NCBI GenBank assembly: GCA_002914805.1
Contig: JXTB01000211.1
Span: 558,237-622,236 of the forward strand
Source of the DNA: Parasponia andersonii
Taxonomy: Eukaryota; Streptophyta; Magnoliopsida; Rosales; Cannabaceae
DNA: 64,000 nucleotides
Direction: 5' to 3'
Part shown: piece after piece, positions 1-11,100 of the stretch
Numbering within the stretch: position 1 is the first letter of the stretch
How the letters are laid out: every line of letters starts with the position of its first letter
The notes under the pieces: model-generated
What the model was told of the DNA's origin: nothing
The model's input: only the letters and a program-made list of their open reading frames with translations
The model's database searches: none
Program-made: the position numbers and the translations under genes

Positions 1-303
1 TTAGTGCTTAAGAATCTAAAAATGTAGAATATTTCACCAGCTACTAGAAAGCAACCAAATTAATGAACCCCTTAATTAAGTTTTTCATGGTGACCATATC
101 GATAGATCTTATTTAAGTTGAGGAATATAATAGAGTAGATAATGGCTAAGAATTTCATAGCGTTTCTATTCAAAATCGATAGGGACGAGCCATCGAACCT
201 ACTAGAAAAGCCAACCGATTATTGGACCAGGAAAAATGGTCCCTCAATTATGATGTAAGGTTAAAATCAATTTATTTGTAGATAATCGAGAATTAGACCT
301 TTT
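1..303. other. AT-rich non-coding stretch
   Basis: No long reading frame, RNA gene or recognisable repeat is visible before the assembly gap. Confidence 0.5.
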
Positions 304-339
304 NNNNNNNNNNNNNNNNNNNNNNNNNNNNNNNNNNNN
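304..339. other. assembly gap (36 N)
   Basis: A run of N separates two AT-rich stretches. Nothing can be said about the missing sequence. Confidence 0.99.
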
Positions 340-516
340 GCCGAGTCTGGTTGAACAAAAGTACGGAAACCGTGGAAAAAAAGAGAAAGAAACACAAAGA
401 ACGTATTTTTCTAGACAGTTGGCCGTGGACTAATTAAAGTAGGTATATTGCAGGTTCACCTAATTAATGGAAATGGCACATTAAAATTGCACGTTTTTAT
501 TCTAAGTACCTTTCTT

Positions 517-642
517 GAGCTAAAGTATTACGTACACTTACTCCCATTACTAAAATCTATTTCTAACAAATTACCTACCGCAAAAATTGTACTGCTCAAT
601 ATTCAAATTTTAATAGTAACTATATCCAACTTATAGTGCTTA
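517..642. repeat. 126-bp direct repeat, copy A
   Basis: The segment from GAGCTAAAGTATTACG to TAGTGCTTA recurs at 1958-2083 with about four mismatches, all but one of them transitions. Copy B begins at the base after a lone N, so the pair may reflect two overlapping contigs or two haplotypes rather than a genomic duplication. Confidence 0.95.
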
Positions 643-1087
643 TTGATGGAAGTTTTATCAACAATAAATTTAGAAAAAATTAAGAGATGTGGCTTGTGTG
701 AATTGAATCAATAATCAAAGCAAAAAAGAAGAGAGAGGATTTTATAGTGGTTCAGCCCCGAAAAAGATGAGCATACGTCCACTGTTTTCTCACTATTTTA
801 TGAAGAATAACGAACACTCAAGGTTACAATCTCGTCTGGAAATTGGAAAGACTGAAAAGCTATTGAGAAATACTAAAAACTTAGACTGCCCAAAGCTTGG
901 AATACTCTAACCTTTGAATTACTCAAACTTGGAATACCCTTCGGAAAATAGAGCCCTCCTTTATATAGGTAAAGGTAACCTTATGTCCATAGGATTCTAA
1001 TTATATAAACGGGTAACTATACAACTGGATAATGTAATTAGATAATCATTCAAAATGGATAACTAGTTGATCACAAATAGGATACTT

Positions 1088-1241
1088 CAGTTTCCCTTTC
1101 CTTGTAGGTTTCTGTTGATGGCATTTACTTGTTTCCCCCTTCTTGTAGGTTTCCTTTACAGCATTACTTGTTTCCCTCTTCTTATAGGTTTCCTTTACAG
1201 CATTTACTTGTTTCCCTCTTCTTATAGGTTTCCTTTTTAAC
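1088..1241. repeat. tandem array, about 40-bp unit, 4 copies
   Basis: The motif CTTGTTTCCCTCTTCTTATA followed by GGTTTCC begins near 1088, 1128, 1167 and 1207. The last copies are the most alike. Confidence 0.85.
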
Positions 1242-1260
1242 AAGGCAAACTGTACGGAGA

Positions 1261-1360
1261 AGGTCGCACAAAACCTGTGGAAGAGGTCGCATATAACCAT
1301 CACGGAGGAGGTCGCATATAACCTTCACGGAAGAGGTCGCATATAACCCTTATGCGACCT
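1261..1360. repeat. tandem array, about 25-bp unit, 4 copies
   Basis: AGGTCGCA recurs at about 1261, 1284, 1309 and 1334, each followed by a variant of ATAACCWTCACGGA. The array directly follows the 40-bp array. Confidence 0.85.
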
Positions 1361-1740
1361 TAGGATTTTAGACCGCACAACAATTGCCCCCTAGCTCTAT
1401 TAGTTCTTTAGGATGAAATGGACCTTCCAATTAGCGTGCGACCTTAATCATGTGATGTCATAACTTAAACTTGGGGTCTGAGTAGTCGAAGAGCCGCCAG
1501 ATTCCAAATCTCATCTCTCAAGATCATGCGTATCTCTCTCTGTCAGAACGGAACACGTGTAGCTAAGAACGAAATTCGAGGAAGCCTGATTGATACCAAC
1601 CGTCACTTTTAAAATCAAATCTTTTCAAATTTTAAACAATCCTGACTTTTCGGATAGAATCAAATCCCGCGCAATCCTTAGCCTTCAGATTTAAAATTCA
1701 AATTATCTGATCTACGGCTGCGATCTAACGGTACCTAGGT

Positions 1741-1748
1741 TATAAATA
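1741..1748 (+). promoter_or_regulatory. TATA box candidate
   Basis: TATAAATA is followed by a CT-rich stretch with no long reading frame, as in a 5' leader. It lies in the unclassified repeat-like segment, so it may be an LTR promoter rather than a gene promoter. Confidence 0.35.
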
Positions 1749-1956
1749 TCAGAAACCATCCCATCCTGTTTCATTTTACTGTTTCTCTCAGAAAACTTCA
1801 GAAATCCTCAGAACCCTAGCGCCGTTCTATCTCCCAGGTCGCTCCAATCACTGCTTCTTCTCCGACAAAGTTTCGAATCGACTTAAACCTTCCTCTTCTG
1901 AAAAAAGGTCAGTATGCCTTCTCTTATTTCTTTCATTTTTGAAAATAACTTCAATC

Positions 1957-1957
1957 N
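1957..1957. other. single-N assembly join
   Basis: A lone N sits exactly where copy B of the 126-bp repeat begins. It is probably a placeholder for an unresolved contig join rather than one missing base. Confidence 0.8.
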
Positions 1958-2083
1958 GAGCTAAAGTACTACGTACACTTACTCCCATTACTAAAATCTA
2001 CTTCTAACAAATTACCTACCGCAAAAATTGTACTGCTCAATATTCAAATTTTAATAGTAACTATATCCAGCCTATAGTGCTTA
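1958..2083. repeat. 126-bp direct repeat, copy B
   Basis: Second copy of the segment at 517-642. Beyond it the sequence differs from that following copy A, so each copy continues into unrelated DNA. Confidence 0.95.
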
Positions 2084-2535
2084 AATATCTGTTGTTTTCT
2101 CATCAATCTAATTTCTTTAGTAGTATATGATGACCGAAAAAAGAAAGAAAGAAAAAAAAAAAAGCAAACCAAATTTCAATACATGAATTATATATTACAT
2201 AATTTGAATTTTCATCCTTTAATTATTTTCAACACAATTAACAGTCATTCACACATCACACTCACATAGCTTAGTTAACCTTTGTTTGATTACCAGATTA
2301 CTAATATGAGCAAAGTCATCATCAAAAGGGTGATTAATGTTCTTAATTTCTGTGAGGTACAAAATCAAATGGGGTGTCCATTGTTTTCATGAAAATAAGG
2401 AGTAAAAGAGGCAAAATTTCAACCAGATCAACTACTAACATAAGAAAACTAAGACTGACTAATATATTGCATGTCAGATGGCAATGAAAATAAGAAAGTA
2501 ATAAACCTTGATATAAAACCAATTCGCAAACGTAC
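2084..2535. other. start of intron or 3' flank of the receptor-like gene
   Basis: Read on the minus strand, this follows the splice donor of the receptor exon. It holds a frame that runs on from the exon to a stop at 2474 and ends in a short hydrophobic tail. I see no transmembrane exon and no kinase exon in it. Confidence 0.5.
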
Positions 2536-3343
2536 CTGTTGAATTAGGTGGCGTTCCAAGTGTATCTCCAGATTGCGATGTGGCTGGACACGCCTTGAGC
2601 CCAGGAGACTGATCGTTCCCGCAATAACATGTGGTTTGATTCAAATTCCAGTCGTATCCACAAACCCCATTAGATTTCTTACACTCCTCGCAAGCATTAA
2701 AATCCACCTTGTATTCAACAGGATACCCTTCTCTCAGTGCCTCTTCGATCATCGTACTGTTCACAATCCCAGCATAACTCCGAACAGGATCAGGAACTCT
2801 CGCAATAACTCTCGATCGACAAACCAAACCATCACCAATATTACTGATATTCCACGAACTGTTCCCTGGTACTATAATCCCTCTCCCACTAGAACTACAA
2901 TTGAAACCTCCACTGATCATTGAGTTCATCTGAGAGGAACAACCATAGAGTATTGTGATGTCGCCAGAGGCCGGCGCATAGTCGAAAAGCTCGGTATCCA
3001 AAACGGTGTTCCCGAATTGTGGTGAACAAAGTCCATTCAGGTAATCAACTCTAGCGATTTTGAGAGTTTTGGATTCCTGGTCAATCTTCTCAACTTGGTA
3101 TTTGACTCCCATAATCTCTATAGTTGTCTTGTTTCTCTCACATCCGAGGTTTAGATTTCGATAACCACAATTTTCTGGCCTGCCATCTCCCCAGAAAGGA
3201 AAATCCACTTCCGTGATCTCTCCACATCGGAATTTGTTACTACATGTCGTGTACCAATCGAAACTGAAGCACAGATGAAATTGGCTGATTAATAAAAAGA
3301 ATGTAAGAAAATATGAGAAGATGAAGAAGAGTTTGTGATTCAT
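2536..3343 (-). CDS. LRK10L/WAK-associated receptor-like extracellular region, exon 1, partial
   Basis: This encodes the secreted, cysteine-rich half of a LEAF RUST 10-like receptor kinase, a plasma-membrane family whose ectodomain is thought to contact the cell wall. The chosen start, ATG at 3343-3341, opens a strong signal peptide (FFIFSYFLTFFLLISQ). The frame is open 51 codons further upstream, but that extension does not look like a secreted N-terminus. After the signal comes a GUB_WAK_bind domain (FRCGE, then VDFPFWGDGRPENCGY, then LGCERN), followed by a WAK_assoc domain with ACEECKKSNGVCGY and a CYC motif. At least six N-glycosylation sequons are visible. The exon ends at a good donor, ACAG|GTACG (2536/2535), in phase 1, after 269 codons. 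Exons for the transmembrane helix and kinase are not seen. They may lie beyond the disturbed 517-2083 region, or be lost. Intron retention would add about 20 residues ending in VYYFLIFIAI. Family assignment is confident; completeness is not. Confidence 0.8.
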
Positions 3344-3496
3344 TTTAGGACGAAAAGAAGGAACTGAATTGTTGATTAAGTATGGTAAATTGATCAAGGG
3401 TATGCGCAGTTTGAGTGTGGGAAACAAATGAGAACAAATAAAGAAAAACGGAAGAAACTCTAGTGGGGACCAGAAAAGAAAAAATTGCGTATTCAA

Positions 3497-3781
3497 TATG
3501 AAAGTGATTGAGATGAGAAAGAAAGACTTGGAATTTTTAGATGCTTATTTGACTTATTATTAGTTTCATATTAATGGTGTGTCCCAATATTTTTTATGAT
3601 ATGTTCTCTTCGAACTTTGACTTTAATTTGTTTGTTTGGCTCGACGGCTAATCTACCATGCTAGTCATTAAGTTATGAGTTTCCATGCAAGCAAGTAGGT
3701 GTTTTGATCAAACAGCGTCCATTTGATGATCATTGTTATCGATCACGCCATATCCAATAAAAAAATAAGTCATTGACTTTA

Positions 3782-3819
<38 letters not shown>

Positions 3820-4352
3820 ATATATATAATTACATAAAGACAAGTTTTATATCTTACAATTGGATCGTGGAAGATTATTTCTAAAGGAATAACTACAAAT
3901 TATCCTTCTGTGTAAACATTCTTTTTTTGTGGGTTTGGGGGGAAGGGGTGTTGGGTTTATGTAACTTATGTGTTGGACTAATATCTCGAAAATAACTTTA
4001 CGTATAATTAGAAATTACTCTCAACAAGAACTTTCAAATTGGTATTTNAACTGGGGTAAGAAAGAGTTACATTTCAAATAATTTGAAATTAAATAAGATT
4101 GTATAATTTCAAAAAGCTAAATCGAGTCTACAAATTATATGGTTGTGATTGTGCTAGTCACATATAGTCATGGTATGAAATTCATACATAGTATAATAGT
4201 TTATTATACGTGAAGTTCAAGGCTAGTCGTTTGGTCTTAGGATGTAGGAATTTGGTAGTGGGAAAGGAAAACAAATGTAAGTGATATTGATATTGAAATA
4301 TTAGTGCATCATAAAATGGGTCCGGAAGGCGAAAAAAACAAGAGAGGGTCAT
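3497..4352. other. intergenic, upstream of the receptor-like exon
   Basis: AT-rich DNA that should hold the promoter of the minus-strand receptor gene, although no clear TATA box stands out. It contains a (CT)15 microsatellite and a lone N at 4048. Confidence 0.5.
3785..3814. repeat. (CT)15 microsatellite
   Basis: Perfect CT dinucleotide run, about 440 bp upstream of the receptor start codon. On the coding strand of that gene it reads as (GA)n, a common plant promoter or leader repeat. Confidence 0.95.
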
Positions 4353-4478
4353 GACCTTTGGGCTCTTGGGAACAATTGCGTGTGGTTGGTACTTGATAGT
4401 TATGGCTCTTGTCAAGACCTTTGGGGTCTTGGGAACAAATGCTTGTGGTTGGTACTTGATAGTTACAGATCTTATCAA
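4353..4478. repeat. tandem duplication, 63-bp unit, 2 copies
   Basis: Each copy runs from GACCTTTGGG through TGTGGTTGGTACTTGATAG. The copies differ at several positions. It lies in non-coding DNA. Confidence 0.9.
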
Positions 4479-4913
4479 GTTGACTCGTTACTTGAATGTC
4501 TCATATTTTTATTCAATTCGACGCGCCAAAATAACTGCGGGGCAAATTACGTGCATGCATATGGATTGAGAACGCGGAAGTATTTGGAAGACCAAAGATG
4601 ACAGGAGCCAAGACTCCTAATATCGGGCTTCAGTTTCACCCTTTATTGCCGAGCATGGTGTCGGCTCTGTCAGGACACACAGTGAGCCCGGTTGGGTGAC
4701 ATGTGAACTGGGCCAATGGGCAAACTTATGAAAGCATGTTGAAAAAGAAAAAAAAAATCATGAATACCTATTTCTTAAATGTATTTACATAATTATTCAT
4801 TTTAATTTTTTCATAGACACATACCCGCTTTTAACCATTTTTTGGAGAGATGTACAATACAAGTATTTTATACATAAACTGTATACCACAATTTATATAT
4901 TTCAAATATAAAT

Positions 4914-5066
4914 ATTATACTCGCATACCATAGATATATATGTTGAATTTGTAAATTGATCCTTAGGTTTAAACATATCATTTGTATATAAAAATTATAC
5001 TCGCATACCATAGATATATACGTTGAATTTGTAAATTGATCCTTAGGTCTAATCATATCATTTGTA
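4914..5066. repeat. tandem duplication, 80-bp unit, about 2 copies
   Basis: ATTATACTCGCATACCATAG begins at 4914 and again at 4994, and the copies stay alike through CCTTAGGTYTAA. Few differences suggest a recent duplication. Confidence 0.92.
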
Positions 5067-5656
5067 TTCGTAGGCAATCTGACAGCGGTATTTTTAGTCT
5101 TTATTATTTCAGACTTTATTTTAGGATTTTAATTTGAGAATTTATCCCTATAAATATCGTGTATATTGTTATACAAAGTGAATGAATTAGAAAATATCCA
5201 TTTCCAATTCTTAGATGATATCAAAGACGGAAATAAGTTTTATTAATTACTCTTGAAATCCAACTTTCAAATTCAAAACAAAAAAAAAGACCTATATTCG
5301 AAATAAGCAACAAAATCCTGAATCCCACAAATACCTAGATCCCATAAATTCCTGAAAAATCTACAAAGAAAAAGGAGAGGATCATCACTTTCTCTGCCAT
5401 GCAAAGCTTTATCTTTCTCTTCTTCGGCGACAAGCAACACTCGTCACACCAACAAACCCATTGCCGCTGCAAACCCAACACTATCGACCAGCAAGCTGCC
5501 ATTCCCATCGGCCATTTATCCACCGTTTCCCACAAGCAGTCGATTTACACATTTCCATCCGCCTTCTATCTGCCATTCCTAGCAAGCAAAAGACTTTTGT
5601 ATAATCCTAAACTCATTTATTCATATATATTGGCTTTTGTTTTTGATTTCTTATGG
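5067..5656. other. intergenic flank of the first Tat element
   Basis: A 120-codon frame here runs straight into the LTR and has no recognisable domain or plausible gene context. I do not call it a gene. Confidence 0.5.
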
Positions 5657-5661
5657 GTTAT

Positions 5662-6445
5662 TGTGGGGCTGCTTCTAGATTATGTACTATGTGAACGGTT
5701 AAGTAGCGGAACAAGTGGCAGAGGGTATACCGTTCGATACGTGTTCAGAAAAACCGCTTAAAAGTCGTACGAGTCGCACGTGATACCATATGGGCTCGTG
5801 GGTTGTCAGGGGCCAGGGCCGAATCTATCCCAGACCCTGGACGAGTTCGGCCTAGTCTAATTCTTAACCCGACAGCTGGGGGTCAGGATCCTCGAGGGTC
5901 TTCCGCCAGAAGATTATTGGAGGCAGCGCACTGCATTTAATGCAATCTTGGGTAGGTGTGTGCATTGGGCAGACTGTCCTGACAGGACAACGGTTTGTCA
6001 AAGTCTCGCCCCCACCATGCTCGAGCCATAGGAGACAGCGGAAAGCAGGTCACGATGATGCAAAGGAAAATACGGTAATCACGGCCCATAATTTCTGGAG
6101 TTCGTCATGATGAGAAAAGGTACCCAACCCTAGGATTGAGAACCAGAAGGTTTTCAGTTCCAGGACTATATATATATATATGAGCCATGCGTCTCCCTAA
6201 GGATATATAGATAGAGGGATATATAAAAATTTATAAGCAAGAGAAAAACTTAATCTTTGCTACTCAATCTCAGGAGTAAATATCTGATTTAAGTATCGGA
6301 AAGTCTTTGTATGTGGCCATCTCCACCTTTCCGATCCGACTTGAAATCAAAAGCACTCTGGGATAGTGAAGATACGTGGACAGTTGGTAGGTACATCATC
6401 AGCAGTTCAGAGATACGTGGACAGCTGGTAAGAATTGCACCAACA
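5662..6445 (+). repeat. 5' LTR of Tat element copy 1
   Basis: It starts TGTGGGGC and ends CCAACA. A TATA-like (AT)n stretch near 6168-6180 (GGACTATATATATATATATG) is the likely LTR promoter. The matching LTR lies at 17442-18245. Confidence 0.93.
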
Positions 6446-6538
6446 GTTTGGTACCATCTGTGGGAAGTTAGGGCGTGAGAGAAAGAGCAAGAGTCTCACG
6501 ATAGCGCTCTCCCCAAATAAGAAGCCATACGACATCAG

Positions 6539-8190
6539 ATGGCACCCTCAAGAATGATGACAAGAAGCACACGCTCCGATGCCAAAGGAAGCTCCCAGGA
6601 AGCACAATCTAGTCTGGAACAAAAGATGGACCAAATGCTTACCGCATTAACAGAAGTAAACAGGAAGGCAGAGATAGCCCATGAGATCATCCTAGGTTTA
6701 AAAGATGAAGTCACAGAAGTTCGTAGAGATAATGCCCGCCTTAAAAGGCTATTGGTAAGCGAGGCTAGGAGCAGGTGAAGGGAAGACATCGACAAGGAGG
6801 TCCAGCAAGAGTCTAGAGGTCAGCAACTACCAAGGGAAGTCTTCGCCCCGTCCAAATCGCGGATACAAGAGGAATGACAAAGTCAGACAAGGCCTTTCTA
6901 GGTAGGAACGGTAGTGAACAGACGACACTAGAAGAGCCCAGAAGGTGCGCTCCCCGACTGGAAATAGGAGATAATGGTAGAGCTGAGTAAGAGGCTTAGG
7001 GCCTATTACAGCCAGATCCCGATGATCTGGCAGAATAGACCATATGCGGGATCAATTGAACGGCCTTCGCCGATTGGATCCAGCTCAAGCCCAAGCTGAA
7101 GGACTTCACGACCCTGACTTTTAGACCGTTTGAGGGAAAGACCGACCCCCTCGACCACATATACCATTTCTAGCAGAAGATGACCCTAGAAACCAGGGAC
7201 GAAACCATGACCTGCAAATTCTTCTCCACCATCCTGGTAGGGCCAACCATGTTATGGTTCAGGCAACTCCCAGAGAAGTCTATAAACGAGTTTGAAGATT
7301 TTTGCAAACTTTTTTTAAAACAATACACGGGCGTCTGGAGGCAGCAGAAAACCATGCGAGACCTAGACCGGTTGGAGCAATCCGTGAATGAGTCTCCAAG
7401 GGAATATTTGTCGTGTTCCCTGGAGGTGATATCTTTAGTACACAATGCTGACTTAGCCCAAGCCACGAGCTTGTTCGTCAGTGGTTTATAGCCAGGATCG
7501 ATGCTATCAGACCATCTGCTCTTGAATTTACCATATGACATAACCGACGTTCTGGCAAAATTGGAAGGGGTATTTAGGGTGCTAGAGAGCCACCAAAAAG
7601 TGCCCAAAGCCTTCGCAGTGATAACAATAATGCCGGCGCAAACCCCAGCTATGCAAGGAGAAAAGAGGCCTACGCCGACCCATGAGCCAATTCCAAAGCA
7701 GGAAGCCCTAACCCAAGCCAGTCAAGAAAGTAGCAAGAGGAGGAAAATGTTTAAGGACCCTCTGCCAAAGTTCGAGCTCAATACACCGATCGACGTGATT
7801 TATCTCCAGAATATAGATAGGGGCATTTTCAAAGATCCCCCCAAGTCCGGCGTTCCTGACCATATGAAGAACAGGAGCAGGTACTGCCAATTCCATAAAG
7901 ATGATGGACATGACACCATCCACTGCCATAGCCTTTACGCGCAGGTTATGATGGTGATCTGAGCCGGCAAGTTGAAGCATTATGTGAAGGTGGGCGGAAT
8001 CTGGTCCAAGGAGGACGTCGTCGGGCTAGAAAAGAGAAAGCAGACCCAAGACTCTAGGTCGAGGGAGCATGCTCTGAGGATAGTACAGACGATTAGAGGC
8101 AAACCAGAGCCGACCCAGAGTCAGGAAGAGAAGGAAAAACACCAAAAAAGAACTGAAGAAAGGGTGAAGTGCTTGAAAGGCCTGGGGCAT
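6539..8190 (+). pseudogene. gag region of Tat element copy 1
   Basis: The N-terminal part is predicted helical and charged (QKMDQMLTALTEVNRKAEIA). A capsid-like Retrotrans_gag stretch follows (GPTMLWFRQLPEKSINEFED), then a short zinc-knuckle-like motif (YCQFHKDDGHDTIHC) typical of the Tat lineage. It is a broken fossil gene with several interruptions. Confidence 0.85.
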
Positions 8191-11100
8191 TCCGTGAATC
8201 ACCTAACGATGGGAGTTAGCTATGCCTCAGCCACTCCCATCGCCTTCACCCAGCAAGATTTGGCTACGGTGCACCTACCTCATAATGACCCCTTGGTGAT
8301 CAAGCTGCAGATTGACTCCGCGATGGTGGGAAGGGTCTTGGGCGATGACGGAAGTAGCATCGACGTCCTGTTCTTCAGCACTTTTGAGAACATGGGCCTG
8401 AATCGGAGCGTACTCAGACTGATCTGTCAGTCACTATTTGCCTTCAATAGCACTAAGGTCAGCCCCTTGAGCGTTGTGACTATGAAGTTCTGTGCTATGG
8501 AGAGGTGCCTGGATGTAGATTTCGTCGTCATCGATTGCTAATCCTCTTTCAACATCATTATAGAGAGAGGGTGGATCCACACCATGCATGGGGTCACCTC
8601 CACCCCCATTAGGTCCTAAGATGTCAATCGAAGGATGATACTTACACGATAGACATTAAAGGAGATCAGGCCTTTGTGAGGAAATGTTTTTCGACCGCCT
8701 TGAGGGAAACCGACACGAGCATGAACGTCTCGACAGGGGACATATAGCAATCAAAGGACCGCCTGCCAGCCTACATGAAGTGGATCGAAGAGGAGTCTGA
8801 CGGGCTAGAAACCACAATTGAGGAACTGGTAGCGGTCCCTTTAAAAGAAGTAGAACCGAGGAAAGTAGTCTTGATCGTGGCCCTACTGCCCGAAGAGGAA
8901 AAGAGTGAGCTGTTGGAATTCCTTAGGCAGAACAACGACGTCTTCACATGAACCCACGATGACAGCCTGGAATAGACCTCGCGCACACCTGCCACAAATT
9001 GAACATAGACTCCAACTTTCCTCCGGTCAGACAGAAGCCCCAAAGGTTCGTGCTAGAGAAAAATAGGGTGATCAATAGGGAGGTTGAGATACTGCTAGAA
9101 AACGGCCTAATCATGGAGTGCATATACCTATACTGGGTCTCCAACCCGGTGGTAGTAAAGAAGAAAAACAGCAATGACTAGGCCTGTATAGATTTTACCA
9201 ATCTAAACAAGGCTTGCCTGAAAGACAGTTTTCCCCTACCGAAGATCGATCAAATGGTCGATGCAATGGCGAGATTCGACAGGAAGAGCTTCCTAGACAC
9301 CTACTTTGGATGCAACCAGAACCCTCTATATGAGGGAGACCAGATCCACACGGTATTCATTATGGAGCGAAGTCTATACTGTTATAAACACATGTCTTTT
9401 TGCTTGAAGAATGCCGGGGTGACCTACCAGAGGCTCATGAAAAAAATGTTCATCGAGCTATTGGGAAAGACGATAGAGGTTTATATTGACGATATGGTCA
9501 TAAAGAGTAAAGAAGCTTTGGACCATCAGGGGTATCTGGACGAGTGTTTCCAAATTCTGAGGCAGTACCGAATGTGTCTGAACCTAAGAAATACGCGTTC
9601 GAGGTGTCCTCCGGCCAGTTCCTAGGGCATATCGTGAGCAGAAGGGGCATTGAGGCCAACCTAACTCAGTTATCCTCAATCGCAAATGTATAAAGGCCCT
9701 AAACCATTTGGGAGGTCCAGTGCTTCACTGGGAAGATAGCTGCGCTCAGCCGATTTGTCTCCAAAATGTCTGACCAATGTAAGCCTTTCTTCCAATGCAT
9801 AAAGAAAAGCTCTATAGTCGCCTGGGGGGAGGAGCAGGACAAGGCACTGATAAAGCTTAAACTGTATTTAAGTCACTGACCTATCCTGGCTTCCCCAGCA
9901 GAAGGGCAGTGCCTTTATGCTTATTTGGCAATGTCTAAAGTAGCGATCAGTGCCATACTATTTGTCGAGGAGGACAGCAAGTAGAAGCCGGTGTTCTACA
10001 TAAGCTGTATGCTTTTAGACCCCGAGATGTGATACAGTATGGCAGAGAAACTGTTTCTTACTCTGGTCAATGCTAAGAAGAGACTAAGGTAGTACTTCGA
10101 GGCATACTCGATTAAAGTGTATACGGACTTCCCCATCCGGCAAATCTTGGCCAAACTGAACCTGTCGGGACGATTGACCAAATGGGCCATCGAGCTGGAG
10201 ATATACGACATCGAGTATCGGTCTCGAGTGGCAAAGAAAGGGTAAGTCATGGCAGACTTCCTAGTTGAAATCCAGTCCTTCGGCAAGCCACGCAACCTAC
10301 CACAGACTCCTCCGGCTCACATCCTTTCAACTTAGACCCTCTACACTGACGGATCCACGAACACCTTGGGGTCAAGTATCAGAATAGTCCTGCAGACCCC
10401 AATAGGACTTAGAGTAGAGAAAGCCTTGAGACTTAGTTTCTAGGCAACAAACAATGAGGTGGAATATGAAGTGCTACTACAAGGCTTGAGCTGGCCCTGC
10501 ACTACGGAGTGGAGAACTTCGTAGTAAAAATTGACTCGCAGCTGATCGTGGGTCAGGTCAGGGGAGACTTCAAAGTAAAAAAGCCAAGATTACACAGGTA
10601 CTTCTCCAGGGTAATGGGGGCGAAAGCCCGCTTTAGCGATATCGAACAGATACCCAAGGAGACAAGCTAGCTAAAAGCGCGTCGATCGGGGGGACGACCA
10701 AACACACGGAGATTCTGCTGGAAGGCAAAAATATGAGAGATCCTTTGGAGACCCCCGTACGCCATATGTTCGCGACCGACTCTGAAGATGAAGGCTGGAT
10801 GAGACTCATCACCCAATACCTGGTGTTAGGAAACCTACCTGCAGACTCCCAAAAAGCAAGGTCGATCAGACTGAAGGCTGTCTAATACTCAATAATAGGG
10901 GGCTGACTGTACAGAAGATCAACGATGGGACCGATGCTGAGATGCATAAGCCCTATAGAGGTGCAGAATCTGATGGAGGAAATCCACGAGGGAATGTGTG
11001 GCAACCACTCTGGCAGGCGTAGCCTCACCCATAGGGCTTTAATGGCTGGATACTTTTGGCCCTACATGATGACCGAGGTGGCCCAGTTTGTCAAGAAATG

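Larger units (their letters stand above)
643..1956. mobile_element. repeat-like insertion segment, unclassified, ends at a gap
   Basis: This 1.3-kb segment lies between the two copies of a 126-bp repeat and ends at the lone N at 1957. It holds two short tandem arrays and then a promoter-like stretch: a TATA box at 1741 followed by a CT-rich, leader-like sequence. No coding domain is visible. The layout resembles a plant LTR (tandem repeats, TATA box, leader), but I cannot find both ends or assign a family. A gene promoter with its 5' leader is the alternative. Confidence 0.35.

Noticed and set aside
448-636. 62-codon frame overlapping the 126-bp repeat
   Set aside because: No domain, AT-rich and lying within duplicated sequence at a doubtful assembly join.
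2573-2923. Plus-strand frame opposite the receptor exon
   Set aside because: It is a shadow of the minus-strand coding exon, which has clear domains and a signal peptide.
5399-5761. 120-codon plus-strand frame, partly hydrophobic
   Set aside because: It runs into the LTR of Tat copy 1, has no known domain and no splice or promoter context.
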